The notes under the pieces: generated by a model | Told to the model about the DNA's origin: nothing | Seen by the model: only the letters and a program-made list of their open reading frames with translations | The model's database searches: none | Shown here: positions 34,140 to 42,234 of the stretch, in pieces | Layout: every line of letters begins with the position of its first letter | Position numbering within the stretch: position 1 is the first letter of the stretch | Program-made: the position numbers and the translations under genes | Assembly (NCBI RefSeq): GCF_044465595.1 | Contig: NZ_JBITLV010000007.1 | Location: 315,887-379,886 of the forward strand | Length of the DNA: 64,000 bases | Direction: 5' to 3' | Source of the DNA: Spongisporangium articulatum | GTDB lineage: Bacteria > Actinomycetota > Actinomycetes > Actinomycetales > Kineosporiaceae

Positions 34140-35288
34140 GTGACACCCCGGGTCTACCTCGACGGCGCCGCCACCCAACCCCTGCATCCCGCGGCCCGCG
34201 AGGCACTGCTCGCCGCGCTGGACGACGGGTGGGCCGACCCGCGCCGGCTGCACTCCGAGGGACGCCGGTCGCGGGCCCTCCTGGACGGCGCCCGCGAGGC
34301 GATCGCAGCCGTGCTGGGCGTGCGCACGGACGAACTGTCGTTCACGGGATCGCACACGCAGGCGGTGCACGCCGCCGTGCTCGGGGTGGCCGGGGCGCGA
34401 CGGCGGGCCGGGACGACGGTCGTCACCTCCACCGTCGAGCACCCGACCGTCCTGCACGCCGCCGACCACGTGGCGGCCCGCGGCGGCGGGGCCCGGAGCG
34501 ACGTGGCCGTCGACCGGACCGGCGCCGTGGACGCCGACACGTTCGCCGAATCCGTGAACACCCCGGGCGTGTCGCTCGCCTGCCTGCAGTTCGCCAACGC
34601 CGAGGTCGGCACCCGCCAACCGCTCGAGGCGGCGGCCACCGCGGCAGCCGCGGGCGGCGTCCCCCTGGTCGTGGACTTGAGCGCCTGCGCGGGGCACGTC
34701 GACGTACGGGGGGCGCGCGGCGACGTCCTGGTGGCCGATCCCCAGAGCTGGGGCGCGGCGCCCGGGGTGGGCGTGCTCGCGGTGCGGGCCGGCACCCGCT
34801 GGGCCGCGCCCGGCCCCGAGGGGGACGGTCCCGAGGCCGTCCCCGGAGGCGTGTCGGTGCCCGCCGCGCTCGCCGCGGCCGTGTCCCTGGAGGCGATGGT
34901 GGCCGGGCGCGCCGCGCGCGAGGCCGAGCAGCGCGCGCTGGTGGAGCGGGTCCGCCGCGGCGCGGCGCAGGTGCCGGACACCGAGGTGCTGGGGGACGAC
35001 GTCCACCGGCTGCCGCACGTCGTCACCTTCTCGTGCCTGTACGTGGACGGCGAGGCGCTGCTGTCCGAGCTGGACCGGCGCGGGTTCGCGGTCGGGTCGG
35101 GTTCGGCGTGCACGGCCTCGACGCTGGAACCCAGTCACGTGCTGACGGCGATGGGCGTGCTCAGCCACGGCAACGTGCGGATCGGGCTCACCCCGGCGAC
35201 GACGGGGGCCGACGTCGACGCCTTCCTCGCGGTGCTGCCCGACGCGGTCGCGACCGTGCGCCGCGAGCTGGGGGTCGAGGGCCTGTGA
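34140..35288 (+). CDS. Cysteine-desulfurase-like protein lacking the PLP lysine
   Basis: The 382-residue protein has the NifS/IscS fold layout: YLDGAATQPLHP, TSTVEHPTVLHA, VVDLSACAGHV, GVGVLAVR and the cysteine loop GSGSACTAS. However, the block that normally reads S-x-H-K before GP-K-GVG is DPQSWGAAPGVG, so the Schiff-base lysine is absent. The usual Asn of LDNAATTP is Gly, and the Gln after the PLP Asp is lost. The active-site Cys is kept. It is translationally coupled to a TusA-like gene. It may be a non-PLP sulfur carrier partner or scaffold; normal desulfurase activity looks unlikely. Confidence 0.85.
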   Translation: MTPRVYLDGAATQPLHPAAREALLAALDDGWADPRRLHSEGRRSRALLDGAREAIAAVLGVRTDELSFTGSHTQAVHAAVLGVAGARRRAGTTVVTSTVEHPTVLHAADHVAARGGGARSDVAVDRTGAVDADTFAESVNTPGVSLACLQFANAEVGTRQPLEAAATAAAAGGVPLVVDLSACAGHVDVRGARGDVLVADPQSWGAAPGVGVLAVRAGTRWAAPGPEGDGPEAVPGGVSVPAALAAAVSLEAMVAGRAAREAEQRALVERVRRGAAQVPDTEVLGDDVHRLPHVVTFSCLYVDGEALLSELDRRGFAVGSGSACTASTLEPSHVLTAMGVLSHGNVRIGLTPATTGADVDAFLAVLPDAVATVRRELGVEGL

Positions 35289-35506
35289 CGGCCGAACCCG
35301 TGACGGTTGACGCGCGCGGCCTGCGCTGCCCCAAGCCGGTGATCGAACTAGCCCGCGCCGCAAGGGGTTCCGCGCCAGGTACGGAGATCACGGTCCTGCA
35401 CACCGACCCCGCCGCCCCCGGCGACATCGCCGCCTGGTGCCGGATGCGCGGTCACACCCTCGTCGACCAGTTCCCCGGCTCGACCACCCTCACCCTCTCG
35501 CGGTGA
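35285..35506 (+). CDS. TusA-like sulfurtransferase
   Basis: The 73-residue protein has the SirA/TusA signature VDARGLRCPKPVIEL with the sulfur-carrying Cys in CPxP, and a second Cys in AAWCRMRGH. TusA proteins accept persulfide sulfur from desulfurases and pass it on. GTG 35285 overlaps the preceding stop by 4 bases. Its TGA stop lies inside the left arm of the following hairpin. Confidence 0.9.
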   Translation: MTAEPVTVDARGLRCPKPVIELARAARGSAPGTEITVLHTDPAAPGDIAAWCRMRGHTLVDQFPGSTTLTLSR

Positions 35507-35603
35507 TCATGCACAAACGCACCCTTCCGCCGTTGATCATGCGCAAACGCATGATGCGTTCGCGCATGATCACGCCTGGCGTGCTGCGTTTGTGCATGAT
35601 CAC
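35503..35603. repeat. Nested double hairpin of the CAAACGCA family
   Basis: Outer arms 35503-35521 and 35585-35603 (19 bases, perfect) enclose inner arms 35534-35551 and 35555-35572 (18 bases, one T-to-C change). Both carry the GATCATGC(A/G)CAAACGCA core. It sits between the convergent TusA-like and aat genes, so it can act as a bidirectional terminator, and looks like one copy inserted into another. Confidence 0.85.
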
Positions 35604-35620
35604 GAGCTGAGAAGGAGGGG

Positions 35621-36298
35621 CTAGGAGAAGAGGGGCGGCGGGTCGAGGCGCAGGGCCTCAGCCAGGCGGGACCGGTAGTCCTCGCGGCCGATCTCCACCA
35701 CCCCGAGGCTCGCGAGGTGGTCCGTGCGCCACTGGACGTCGAGCAGCCGGCGCGGGTCGTCGTCCTCGCGGAGATACTCGACCAGCCGCACCAGCGCGAC
35801 CTTCGACGCGTCGGTCTCGGTGTGGAACATCGACTCCCCCGCGAACAACCCGCCGATCGCCACTCCGTACAGCCCGCCGACCAGTTCCCCGGCCCGCCAG
35901 CACTCGACGCTGTGCGCCCAGCCCAGGTCGTACAGCCGGCGGTAGGCCTCGCCGATGCGCGGGGTGATCCAGCGGCCCGGTCGGCGGGTGTCGGCGCAGC
36001 CCTCCAGCACCCGGTCGAAGGCGGTGTCCACCCGCACGTCGAACCGGGCCAGCGACTTGCGCAGGGAGCGGCTGACCTTCAGCTCCCGCAGCGGCAGCAC
36101 GCCGCGCGGGTCGGGCGACCACCAGCCGAGCGGGCCACGACCGTGCCGGCCCAGGCCCATCGGGAAGACACCCGCGCGGTAGCCGGCCAGCAGGGTGCCG
36201 GGCTCCAGGTCGGCACCCACGCCGATCAGGTCCTCCCCGGGTACGGCGACGCCCAGGTCGAAGGCGTATCGGCTGGCCACCGGCTCGGCGGGCAACAC
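35621..36298 (-). CDS. aat: Leucyl/phenylalanyl-tRNA-protein transferase
   Basis: The 225-residue enzyme attaches Leu or Phe to N-terminal Lys/Arg of proteins for the N-end rule. Motifs are GYRAGVFPMG, WWSPDPRGVLP, GWAHSVECW, GGLYGVAIGGLFAGESMF and DVQWRTDHLASLG. GTG 36298 has GAGGG 6 bases upstream. An earlier in-frame GTG at 36349 would make the protein read through the left arm of the next hairpin, so it is rejected. Confidence 0.93.
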   Translation of the reverse strand: MLPAEPVASRYAFDLGVAVPGEDLIGVGADLEPGTLLAGYRAGVFPMGLGRHGRGPLGWWSPDPRGVLPLRELKVSRSLRKSLARFDVRVDTAFDRVLEGCADTRRPGRWITPRIGEAYRRLYDLGWAHSVECWRAGELVGGLYGVAIGGLFAGESMFHTETDASKVALVRLVEYLREDDDPRRLLDVQWRTDHLASLGVVEIGREDYRSRLAEALRLDPPPLFS

Positions 36299-36310
36299 TG
36301 AACCCTCTAG

Positions 36311-36395
36311 GTCGTGATCATGCAGAAACCTCGCGCTCTCGGCCGTCACGACCCAGGGCCGCGACGTCTGCGCGAGGTTTCTGCATGATCACGAC
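36311..36395. repeat. TGATCATG-type long inverted repeat
   Basis: Perfect 25-base arms at 36311-36335 and 36371-36395, beginning GTCGTGATCATGCAGAAACC, flank a 35-base spacer. It lies between two minus-strand genes, 4 bases past the PfkB kinase stop, and probably terminates that transcript. Confidence 0.85.
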
Positions 36396-36399
36396 GGGG

Positions 36400-37395
36400 C
36401 TAGGCACGGACGCCGGACAGGTGCGGCTCGACGTCGGCGGCCGCGTCCGCACCGTAGGTCGCGGTGAACCGGGCCAGAAAACCGCCGCGGCTGAGGTCGT
36501 ACTCCTGCGGGCCGACGGTCTCGATCACCAGGGTGGCCAGCGTCGAGCCCAGCTGCGCGCACCGCTCCGGCCCGAGGCCCCACGACAGCCCGGCCAGGAA
36601 CCCGGCGCGGAACCCGTCGCCGACGCCCGTCGGGTCGGCGAGGGTCGTCGCCGGGACGACGGGCACGCTGATCGGCTCGATCGGCTCGCCCTGCCAGCGG
36701 CCGTCGATGATGCAGCCCTTCTCGCCGTGCGTGGTGACGCGCAGCCCCACCCGGCGCAGCACCTCGTCGTCCGACCAGCCGGTCTTCTTCTGGATCAACC
36801 CGGCCTCGTAGTCGTTGCTGAACAGGTACGTGGCGCCGTCGATGTACCGCTTGATCATCTCGCCGTCGGCGAAGGCCAGCTGCTGCGAGACGTCGGCGGC
36901 GAACGGGATGCCCCGGTCGCGGCACTCGTCGGCGTGGCGCAGGATCGCGACCGGGTCGGTGGGCCCGATCAGCACGAGGTCGATCGGCTCGCCCACCCCC
37001 AGCGGGGCCAGCTCGATCTCGCGGGACTCGGTCATCGCCCCGGCGTAGAAGCTCGCGATCTGCGCGTGGTTGCTGTCGGTCGTGCAGACGAACCGCGCGG
37101 TGTGCTTCAGCGCGGAGTACCGGATGCCGGCGCAGTCGACGCCGTGCCGCTCCAGCCACGACCGGTACTCGGCGAAGTCCTCACCGACCGACCCGACGAG
37201 CAGCGGGCGCAGGCCCAGGTTGCCCATCCCGAAGCTGATGTTCGCGGCCGTGCCGCCGCGGCGGATCTCCAGGTCCTCGACGAGGAACGACAGCGAGACC
37301 TTGTCCAGCTGCTCCTCCAGGAGCGAGTCGGAGAACCGCCCCTCGAACGTCATCAGATGGTCCGTGGCGATGGATCCGGTGACGGCGATACGCAT
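36400..37395 (-). CDS. PfkB-family carbohydrate kinase, AdoK-like
   Basis: The 331-residue kinase has RRGGTAANISFGMGNLG, the substrate-binding half, and the C-terminal PfkB signature DPTGVGDGFRAGFLAGL with the catalytic Asp. The gene's place between ctaC and erpA matches that of M. tuberculosis adoK, which is an adenosine kinase. The substrate, adenosine or a sugar, cannot be fixed from sequence alone. Confidence 0.85.
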   Translation of the reverse strand: MRIAVTGSIATDHLMTFEGRFSDSLLEEQLDKVSLSFLVEDLEIRRGGTAANISFGMGNLGLRPLLVGSVGEDFAEYRSWLERHGVDCAGIRYSALKHTARFVCTTDSNHAQIASFYAGAMTESREIELAPLGVGEPIDLVLIGPTDPVAILRHADECRDRGIPFAADVSQQLAFADGEMIKRYIDGATYLFSNDYEAGLIQKKTGWSDDEVLRRVGLRVTTHGEKGCIIDGRWQGEPIEPISVPVVPATTLADPTGVGDGFRAGFLAGLSWGLGPERCAQLGSTLATLVIETVGPQEYDLSRGGFLARFTATYGADAAADVEPHLSGVRA

Positions 37396-37418
37396 TTTGC
37401 GAACCCTACCGGCACGCC

Positions 37419-37452
37419 GACGGCCGGGTCACTCGCGAGTGACCCGGCCGTC
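37419..37452. terminator. Perfect 34-base palindrome after erpA
   Basis: GACGGCCGGGTCACTCG is followed immediately by its exact complement, 34 bases after the erpA stop and 23 bases ahead of the kinase start. It most likely terminates erpA. Confidence 0.75.
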
Positions 37453-37485
37453 GAGGACGTGCTGGATGGTGCGGCGCGGTACGGC

Positions 37486-37854
37486 TCAGTGGAAGCTGTC
37501 GCCGCACGCGCAGGAGCCCTGCGCGTTGGGGTTGTCGATCGTGAAGCCCTGCTTCTCGATCGTGTCGGCGAAGTCGATCGAGGCGCCCTCGAGGTACGGC
37601 GCGCTCATCCGGTCCACGACGACCTCGACCCCGTCGAAGTCGCGGGTCAGGTCGCCGTCGAGCGTGCGCTCGTCGAAGTAGAGCTGGTACACGAGGCCGG
37701 AACAGCCGCCGGGCTGGACGGCGATGCGCAGGCGCAGGTCGTCACGGCCCTCCTGCTCCAGGAGGTTCCGGACCTTGACGGCAGCCTCGTCGGTCAGCGC
37801 CACACCGTGGGTGGTGGTCGCGCTCTCCGTGGTGCCCTGGTCGCTAACGGTCAT
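37486..37854 (-). CDS. erpA: HesB/ErpA-type iron-sulfur cluster insertion protein
   Basis: The 122-residue A-type carrier has the three conserved cysteines in PGGCSGL and GSCACGDSF. It delivers Fe-S clusters to client enzymes; the Rieske protein, NadA and LipA encoded in this window all need clusters. It has its own promoter with a putative iron-regulator box and its own terminator. Confidence 0.93.
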   Translation of the reverse strand: MTVSDQGTTESATTTHGVALTDEAAVKVRNLLEQEGRDDLRLRIAVQPGGCSGLVYQLYFDERTLDGDLTRDFDGVEVVVDRMSAPYLEGASIDFADTIEKQGFTIDNPNAQGSCACGDSFH

Positions 37855-37955
37855 CAGGTGTCTCTCCTGCTCTCGGACGGTCCGGCCATGCTCACACGCA
37901 AGCTCTCGTAGTGCCTAGCGGGGCGGGCGTGCGATGCATTCCCGGATGCCCGACC

Positions 37956-37982
37956 AGAATACGTCAGGTTCGCCTAACCCGA
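37956..37982 (-). promoter_or_regulatory. erpA promoter with putative IdeR/DtxR box
   Basis: On the minus strand TCGGGTTAGGCGAACCTGA (37964-37982) matches 15 of 19 positions of the IdeR/DtxR consensus TTAGGTTAGGCTAACCTAA. TATTCT (37956-37961) just downstream is a good -10, so the box would cover the spacer. This suggests iron-responsive control of erpA. The site overlaps the glycerate kinase stop. Confidence 0.5.
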
Positions 37983-39065
37983 ACGGCTCCACGTGCGGGC
38001 CACCCGCTCGGCCCGCGCCGCGAGCGTCCCGGCCGGGTCGGCGAGCGCGTCGGCCACCTCCGCGGGGGTCCGCGCCACGGGATAGGCGCCGTCGACCCCC
38101 AGGGTGAGCAGCTCGCGGCGCCCGACCAGCAGCTGACCAGGGACGGCGACGGCCGGCACACCGCGCGCCTGGGCCGTCTCGGCGACCGCGGTGAGCACCT
38201 TGGCCCCCAGCGACTGCCAGTCCAGCGACCCCTCGCCGGTGACGACCAGCTCCGCCCGGTTCGTCCCCTCCAGCAGGTCCGGCAACCCGGCGAGTCGCGC
38301 CACCAGCGAGGCCCCCGGCTCCAGCCGCCCACCCAGCGCGAGCACCCCGAACCCGAGCCCACCCCCGGCTCCAGCCCCGGGTTCGACGACGTTCCGGTCG
38401 GACAGCTGCGCCGCCGCGAGGACGGCGGTGGCCAGGTCGGTCAGGGCCGCGTCCAGGCGCTGGACGAGGTCGTCGTCCGCCCCCTTGGTCGGGCCCTCGA
38501 CCGCGGCCGCGCCCTTGAAGCCGAGCAGGGGCAGCTGGACGTCGACCGCCCCCACCAGCTCGACCCCCACCAGCCGCTCGCGCAGGGCGGGCAGGAACGC
38601 CAGGTCGGCGCCCGTCACCCCGCGCAGGGCGGCGCCGCCGTTCCCGAGGCGTTCCAGTGCGGCCGGGTAGCCCTCGACCTGCCAGGCGGCGGCCAACCCG
38701 GCCAGGAGGCCCGCCCCGCCGTCCACCGCCCCGACCTCGCCGAGCCCGACCACGATCCGCCGCGCCCCGGCGTCCACCGCGGCCGCGACCAGCGCCCCGA
38801 CGCCCAGCGTGTTGATCGGGCCGGGATCCTCGCCGACGGGGCTGACCTGGGCCGATTCCACGTAGGCGGTGCCGTCGGGGGCGAGCCACCACGGTTCGGG
38901 CGGCCCGCCGAGGGCGCTCACCAGCCCGGCGCTGCCGTCGGACAGCGGGAGCAGCACGAGGTCGTCGTCCGGGGCGGCCCGGCGCCACCCGGTGGCGATC
39001 GCCGCCGCCGCCTCGGCCGCCGACAGGGTTTCCCGGAACCGGTCCGGGGCGATCACGACGCGCAC
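37974..39065 (-). CDS. Glycerate kinase
   Basis: The 363-residue protein belongs to the GarK/GlxK family: VRVVIAPDRFRETLSAAEAA, PLSDGSAGLVSALGG, TLGVGALVAAAVDAGAR and VVTGEGSLDWQSLGAKV. It phosphorylates D-glycerate with ATP. GTG 39065 places the family's N-terminal start correctly. The gene is divergent from nadA. Confidence 0.9.
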   Translation of the reverse strand: MRVVIAPDRFRETLSAAEAAAAIATGWRRAAPDDDLVLLPLSDGSAGLVSALGGPPEPWWLAPDGTAYVESAQVSPVGEDPGPINTLGVGALVAAAVDAGARRIVVGLGEVGAVDGGAGLLAGLAAAWQVEGYPAALERLGNGGAALRGVTGADLAFLPALRERLVGVELVGAVDVQLPLLGFKGAAAVEGPTKGADDDLVQRLDAALTDLATAVLAAAQLSDRNVVEPGAGAGGGLGFGVLALGGRLEPGASLVARLAGLPDLLEGTNRAELVVTGEGSLDWQSLGAKVLTAVAETAQARGVPAVAVPGQLLVGRRELLTLGVDGAYPVARTPAEVADALADPAGTLAARAERVARTWSRSG

Positions 39066-39133
39066 GGTCCCAGTGTCCCTGGTGTGGCGCACGAGTCATC
39101 GCCCACCCATGGGTTCCCCGTTAACCCGCGTGT

Positions 39134-39139
39134 GACAAT
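39134..39139 (+). promoter_or_regulatory. -10 element for nadA
   Basis: GACAAT lies 6 bases before ATG 39146, and no ribosome site is present, so the mRNA is probably leaderless. Confidence 0.45.
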
Positions 39140-39145
39140 TCCCGG

Positions 39146-40321
39146 ATGACCGACGTCTTCGTCGAACCCACCCCCTCGGCGCTGCTGCTGCTCGGGCGCA
39201 ACCGTGACCTGGCCAGCGAGCGCGGCGTCGAGTGCCCCGGCGACCTGCCCGCCGCCTCCGACCCCGACCTGGTGGCCCGCGCCCGCGCCGCCCGGGACGC
39301 GCTCGGCGACGACGCCTTCATCCTCGGCCACCACTACCAGCGCGACGAGGTGATCGAGTTCGCCGACGTCACCGGCGACTCGTTCAAGCTCGCCCGCGAC
39401 GCCGCGAACCGGCCCGGCGCGCAGTACATCGTGTTCTGCGGCGTGCACTTCATGGCCGAGTCGGCCGACATCCTCACCGCCTCGCACCAGCAGGTCGTGC
39501 TGCCCGACCTGGCGGCGGGCTGCTCGATGGCCGACATGGCCGCGATCAGCCAGGTCGAGACGGCCTGGGAGGTGCTGGAGGACGCCGGGGTCGCGGCCGA
39601 CGTCGTGCCCGTCAGCTACATGAACTCGTCCGCCGCGATCAAGTCGTTCACGGGGCGCCACGGCGGCACGATATGCACGAGCTCGAACGCCAAGACCGCG
39701 CTCACGTGGGCGTTCGAGCAGCGGCCCGACGCGAAGGTGCTGTTCCTGCCCGACCAGCACCTGGGCCGCAACACGGCCGTGCTGCAGTTGGGCCTCTCCC
39801 TGGACGACTGCGTGGTCTACGACCCGCACAAGCCGAACGGCGGGCTCACCGCCCAGCAGTTGCGCGACGCCAAGATGATCCTGTGGCGCGGGCACTGCTC
39901 GGTGCACGGCCGGTTCTCGAAGGAGAACGTGGACGACGTGCGCGCGGCGGTCCCGGGCGTGAACGTGCTCGTGCACCCCGAGTGCCGCCACGACGTCGTG
40001 ACGAACGCCGACCTGGTGGGCTCGACGGAGTTCATCATCCGCACGATCGAGGCGGCCGACGCCGGTTCGTCGTGGGCGGTCGGCACCGAGCTGAACCTGG
40101 TGCGCCGGCTGGCGAAGGCCCACCCGGACAAGCAGATCACGTTCCTCGACAAGACGGTCTGCTACTGCTCGACGATGAACCGGATCGACCTGCCGCACCT
40201 GGTCTACGCGCTGGAGTCCCTGGCCGCCGGCCGGGTCGTCAACCGCATCGTCGTCGACCCGGACGTGGCCCACTGGTCTCGCGTCGCCCTCGACCAGATG
40301 TTGGCCCTGCCCGGCATCTAA
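39146..40321 (+). CDS. nadA: Quinolinate synthase
   Basis: The 391-residue 4Fe-4S enzyme condenses iminoaspartate with dihydroxyacetone phosphate in NAD synthesis. It has GHHYQRDEV, likely cluster cysteines in FCGVHFMAES, GGTICTSSNA and KTVCYCSTMN, and HPECRHDV. It stands alone; nadB and nadC are not in the window. It ends 2 bases before a long hairpin. Confidence 0.95.
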   Translation: MTDVFVEPTPSALLLLGRNRDLASERGVECPGDLPAASDPDLVARARAARDALGDDAFILGHHYQRDEVIEFADVTGDSFKLARDAANRPGAQYIVFCGVHFMAESADILTASHQQVVLPDLAAGCSMADMAAISQVETAWEVLEDAGVAADVVPVSYMNSSAAIKSFTGRHGGTICTSSNAKTALTWAFEQRPDAKVLFLPDQHLGRNTAVLQLGLSLDDCVVYDPHKPNGGLTAQQLRDAKMILWRGHCSVHGRFSKENVDDVRAAVPGVNVLVHPECRHDVVTNADLVGSTEFIIRTIEAADAGSSWAVGTELNLVRRLAKAHPDKQITFLDKTVCYCSTMNRIDLPHLVYALESLAAGRVVNRIVVDPDVAHWSRVALDQMLALPGI

Positions 40322-40323
40322 TA

Positions 40324-40391
40324 GTCGTGATCATGGAAACTTCTGGTGAAGGCGCCCCAGCGCCCTCACCAGAAGTTTCCATGATCACGAC
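40324..40391. terminator. TGATCATG-type hairpin between convergent genes
   Basis: Perfect 26-base arms 40324-40349 and 40366-40391, beginning GTCGTGATCATGGAAACTTC, close on a GC-rich loop that can pair further. It lies 2 bases after the nadA stop and covers the stop of the convergent thioesterase gene, so it should work in both directions. Confidence 0.88.
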
Positions 40392-40783
40392 AAGTTGGTG
40401 CGGAGCAGGTCCGGCAACGGGACTTTGCCGCCCCCGACGCTGATGCACACGTACACGCTGCGCGCCGTGCACACCGCGGGACCACCCTCCCCGCGCCGGA
40501 TCTCGAACCCGATGGTGAGCGACGTCGTCCCCAGCGCCTCGGTGCGTACGGCGACGGCGCCCACGTCGCCGTACCTCAGCGACGTCGTCCAGTCGAGCTC
40601 GGTGTGCACCAGCTGCAGGTCGTACCCCGAGGCGACCAGCGTCGCGTAGTCGACGCCGCGGTGCCCGAGGTAGGCGTTGATCGCCTCGTCCATGTAGGCC
40701 AGGTACCAGGCGTTGAACACCACGCCCTGCCCGTCGATCTCGAAATACCTTACGGGCTGGGCATATTCGAACCAGTCGGTCAT
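40385..40783 (-). CDS. Hotdog-fold acyl-CoA thioesterase, YbgC/FadM type
   Basis: The 132-residue protein has the 4HBT pattern VRYFEIDGQGVVFNAWYLAYMDEA, though the usual Asp of D-x-x-G-x-V is in EIDGQG. It would hydrolyse acyl-CoA thioesters. ATG 40783 overlaps the dipeptidase stop (ATGA), so the two are co-translated; no metabolic link between them is evident. Confidence 0.85.
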   Translation of the reverse strand: MTDWFEYAQPVRYFEIDGQGVVFNAWYLAYMDEAINAYLGHRGVDYATLVASGYDLQLVHTELDWTTSLRYGDVGAVAVRTEALGTTSLTIGFEIRRGEGGPAVCTARSVYVCISVGGGKVPLPDLLRTNLS

Positions 40784-42165
40784 GAGCCCAGGGCAGTCAG
40801 GAGCAGCGCCTCGGCCAGGCACGCCTTCTCGAACTCGGCCAGGTGCAGCGACTCGTTCGGGCCGTGGGCGCGGGAGTCCGGGTCCTCGACGCCGGTGACC
40901 AGCACGGTGGCCGCCGGGAACACCTCGGCCAGGTCGGCGATGAACGGGATGGACCCGCCGATGCCGATCAGCTCGGCCTCCACGTTCCACGCTGCCGACA
41001 GCGCCCACCGGGCCGCCCGGTAGGCGGGCTGCTCGGGATCGGCCTCGAACGCAGCTCCCCGCTCTCCCTCGACCACCTCGACCTGCGCCCCCCACGGGGT
41101 GTGCGCCTCGACGTGCTTGCGCAGCGCGGCGGACGCCTCGCCCGGGTCCTGGCCCGGGCCCAACCGCATCGAGTACTTCACCCGGACGCTGGGCAGCAGC
41201 GTGTTGGACGACGTCGCCACACTGGGCGCGTCGATGCCGGTGACCGTCAGCGCCGGACCCGTCCACATCCGCGCACTCAGCGGACCGCGCCCGATCAGCT
41301 GCACGCCGTCGAGGATCCCGGAGTCCGCCCGCAGGTCGGCCTCGTCGTAGTCGGGGCCGCGGTGCGGCGCCCGGACCAGACCCTCGATCGCGACGTCGCC
41401 GTCGGCGTCCCAGAAGCTGTTCAGCAGGCGCAGGGTCGCCGTCATCGCGTCGGGGACCACCCCGCCGAACATGCCCGAGTGCACGGCGTGGTCGAGCGTG
41501 CGGACCGTGAGCTCGCCGTCCACCAGACCGCGCAGCGTGGCGGTCAACGCCGGCACCCCGACCTTCCAGTTGCCCGAGTCAGCGACCACGATCACGTCAG
41601 CCTCGAGCCGGTCGCGGTAGGTGGCCAGGAACTCGCCGAAGGTCGGTGAGCCGATCTCCTCCTCCCCCTCGACGAACACGGTCACCGAGACCGGCAGCCC
41701 GCCGTCGGCAGCCTTCAGGGCCCGCAGCGCGGCGACGTGGGCCATCACCCCGGCCTTGTCGTCGGCGGCGCCGCGGCCGAACAGCCGGCCGTCGCGTTCG
41801 GTGGGTTCGAACGGGTCGGTCAGCCACGGGGTGTCCTGCCACGCGGCGCCGGGTTCGACGCCGGTGGGCTGGACGTCGTGGTGCGCGTAGAGCAGGACGG
41901 TCGGCGCCCCCGCGGGCCCGGCGAGGTGACCGACGACGGCGGGCGCACCGCCGTCCACGCGCAGGATCTCCACCGCGAGCCCCTCGGCGAGCAGCAGGTC
42001 GCGCACCGCGGTGGCGCTGGCCTCGACGTGCGCGGCGTCGAACGCGGCCGCCGAGACGCTCGGGATCCGGACCAGCCGTTCGAGGTCGGCGCGCACGCCG
42101 GGCATGAGCTGCGTCACGTCGGCGCGTAGGGCGGTGACGTCGATCGGGTACTCCTCGGCACTCAT
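40780..42165 (-). CDS. M20-family dipeptidase/amidohydrolase
   Basis: The 461-residue metallopeptidase has the metal-ligand and catalytic blocks YAHHDVQP, GRGAADDKAG, EGEEEIGSP, VADSGNW and the C-terminal HGPNESL. A dimerisation lid lies in the middle. It probably hydrolyses dipeptides or N-acyl amino acids in the cytoplasm. It is divergent from the DUF3043 gene. Confidence 0.92.
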   Translation of the reverse strand: MSAEEYPIDVTALRADVTQLMPGVRADLERLVRIPSVSAAAFDAAHVEASATAVRDLLLAEGLAVEILRVDGGAPAVVGHLAGPAGAPTVLLYAHHDVQPTGVEPGAAWQDTPWLTDPFEPTERDGRLFGRGAADDKAGVMAHVAALRALKAADGGLPVSVTVFVEGEEEIGSPTFGEFLATYRDRLEADVIVVADSGNWKVGVPALTATLRGLVDGELTVRTLDHAVHSGMFGGVVPDAMTATLRLLNSFWDADGDVAIEGLVRAPHRGPDYDEADLRADSGILDGVQLIGRGPLSARMWTGPALTVTGIDAPSVATSSNTLLPSVRVKYSMRLGPGQDPGEASAALRKHVEAHTPWGAQVEVVEGERGAAFEADPEQPAYRAARWALSAAWNVEAELIGIGGSIPFIADLAEVFPAATVLVTGVEDPDSRAHGPNESLHLAEFEKACLAEALLLTALGS

Positions 42166-42222
42166 ACGGGTGACGTTAGTCCGCCATCCCGCACGACCTC
42201 CTCACGGCGCGTGCCCGCCCCG

Positions 42223-42228
42223 TAGGCT
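42223..42228 (+). promoter_or_regulatory. -10 element for DUF3043 gene
   Basis: TAGGCT is followed by 6 bases and GTG 42235 with no ribosome site, indicating a leaderless start. Confidence 0.55.
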
Positions 42229-42234
42229 GACCCC

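Noticed and set aside
36299..36349. Longer aat start at GTG 36349
   Set aside because: It would place the inverted-repeat arm inside the coding region and lacks a ribosome site; GTG 36298 has one.
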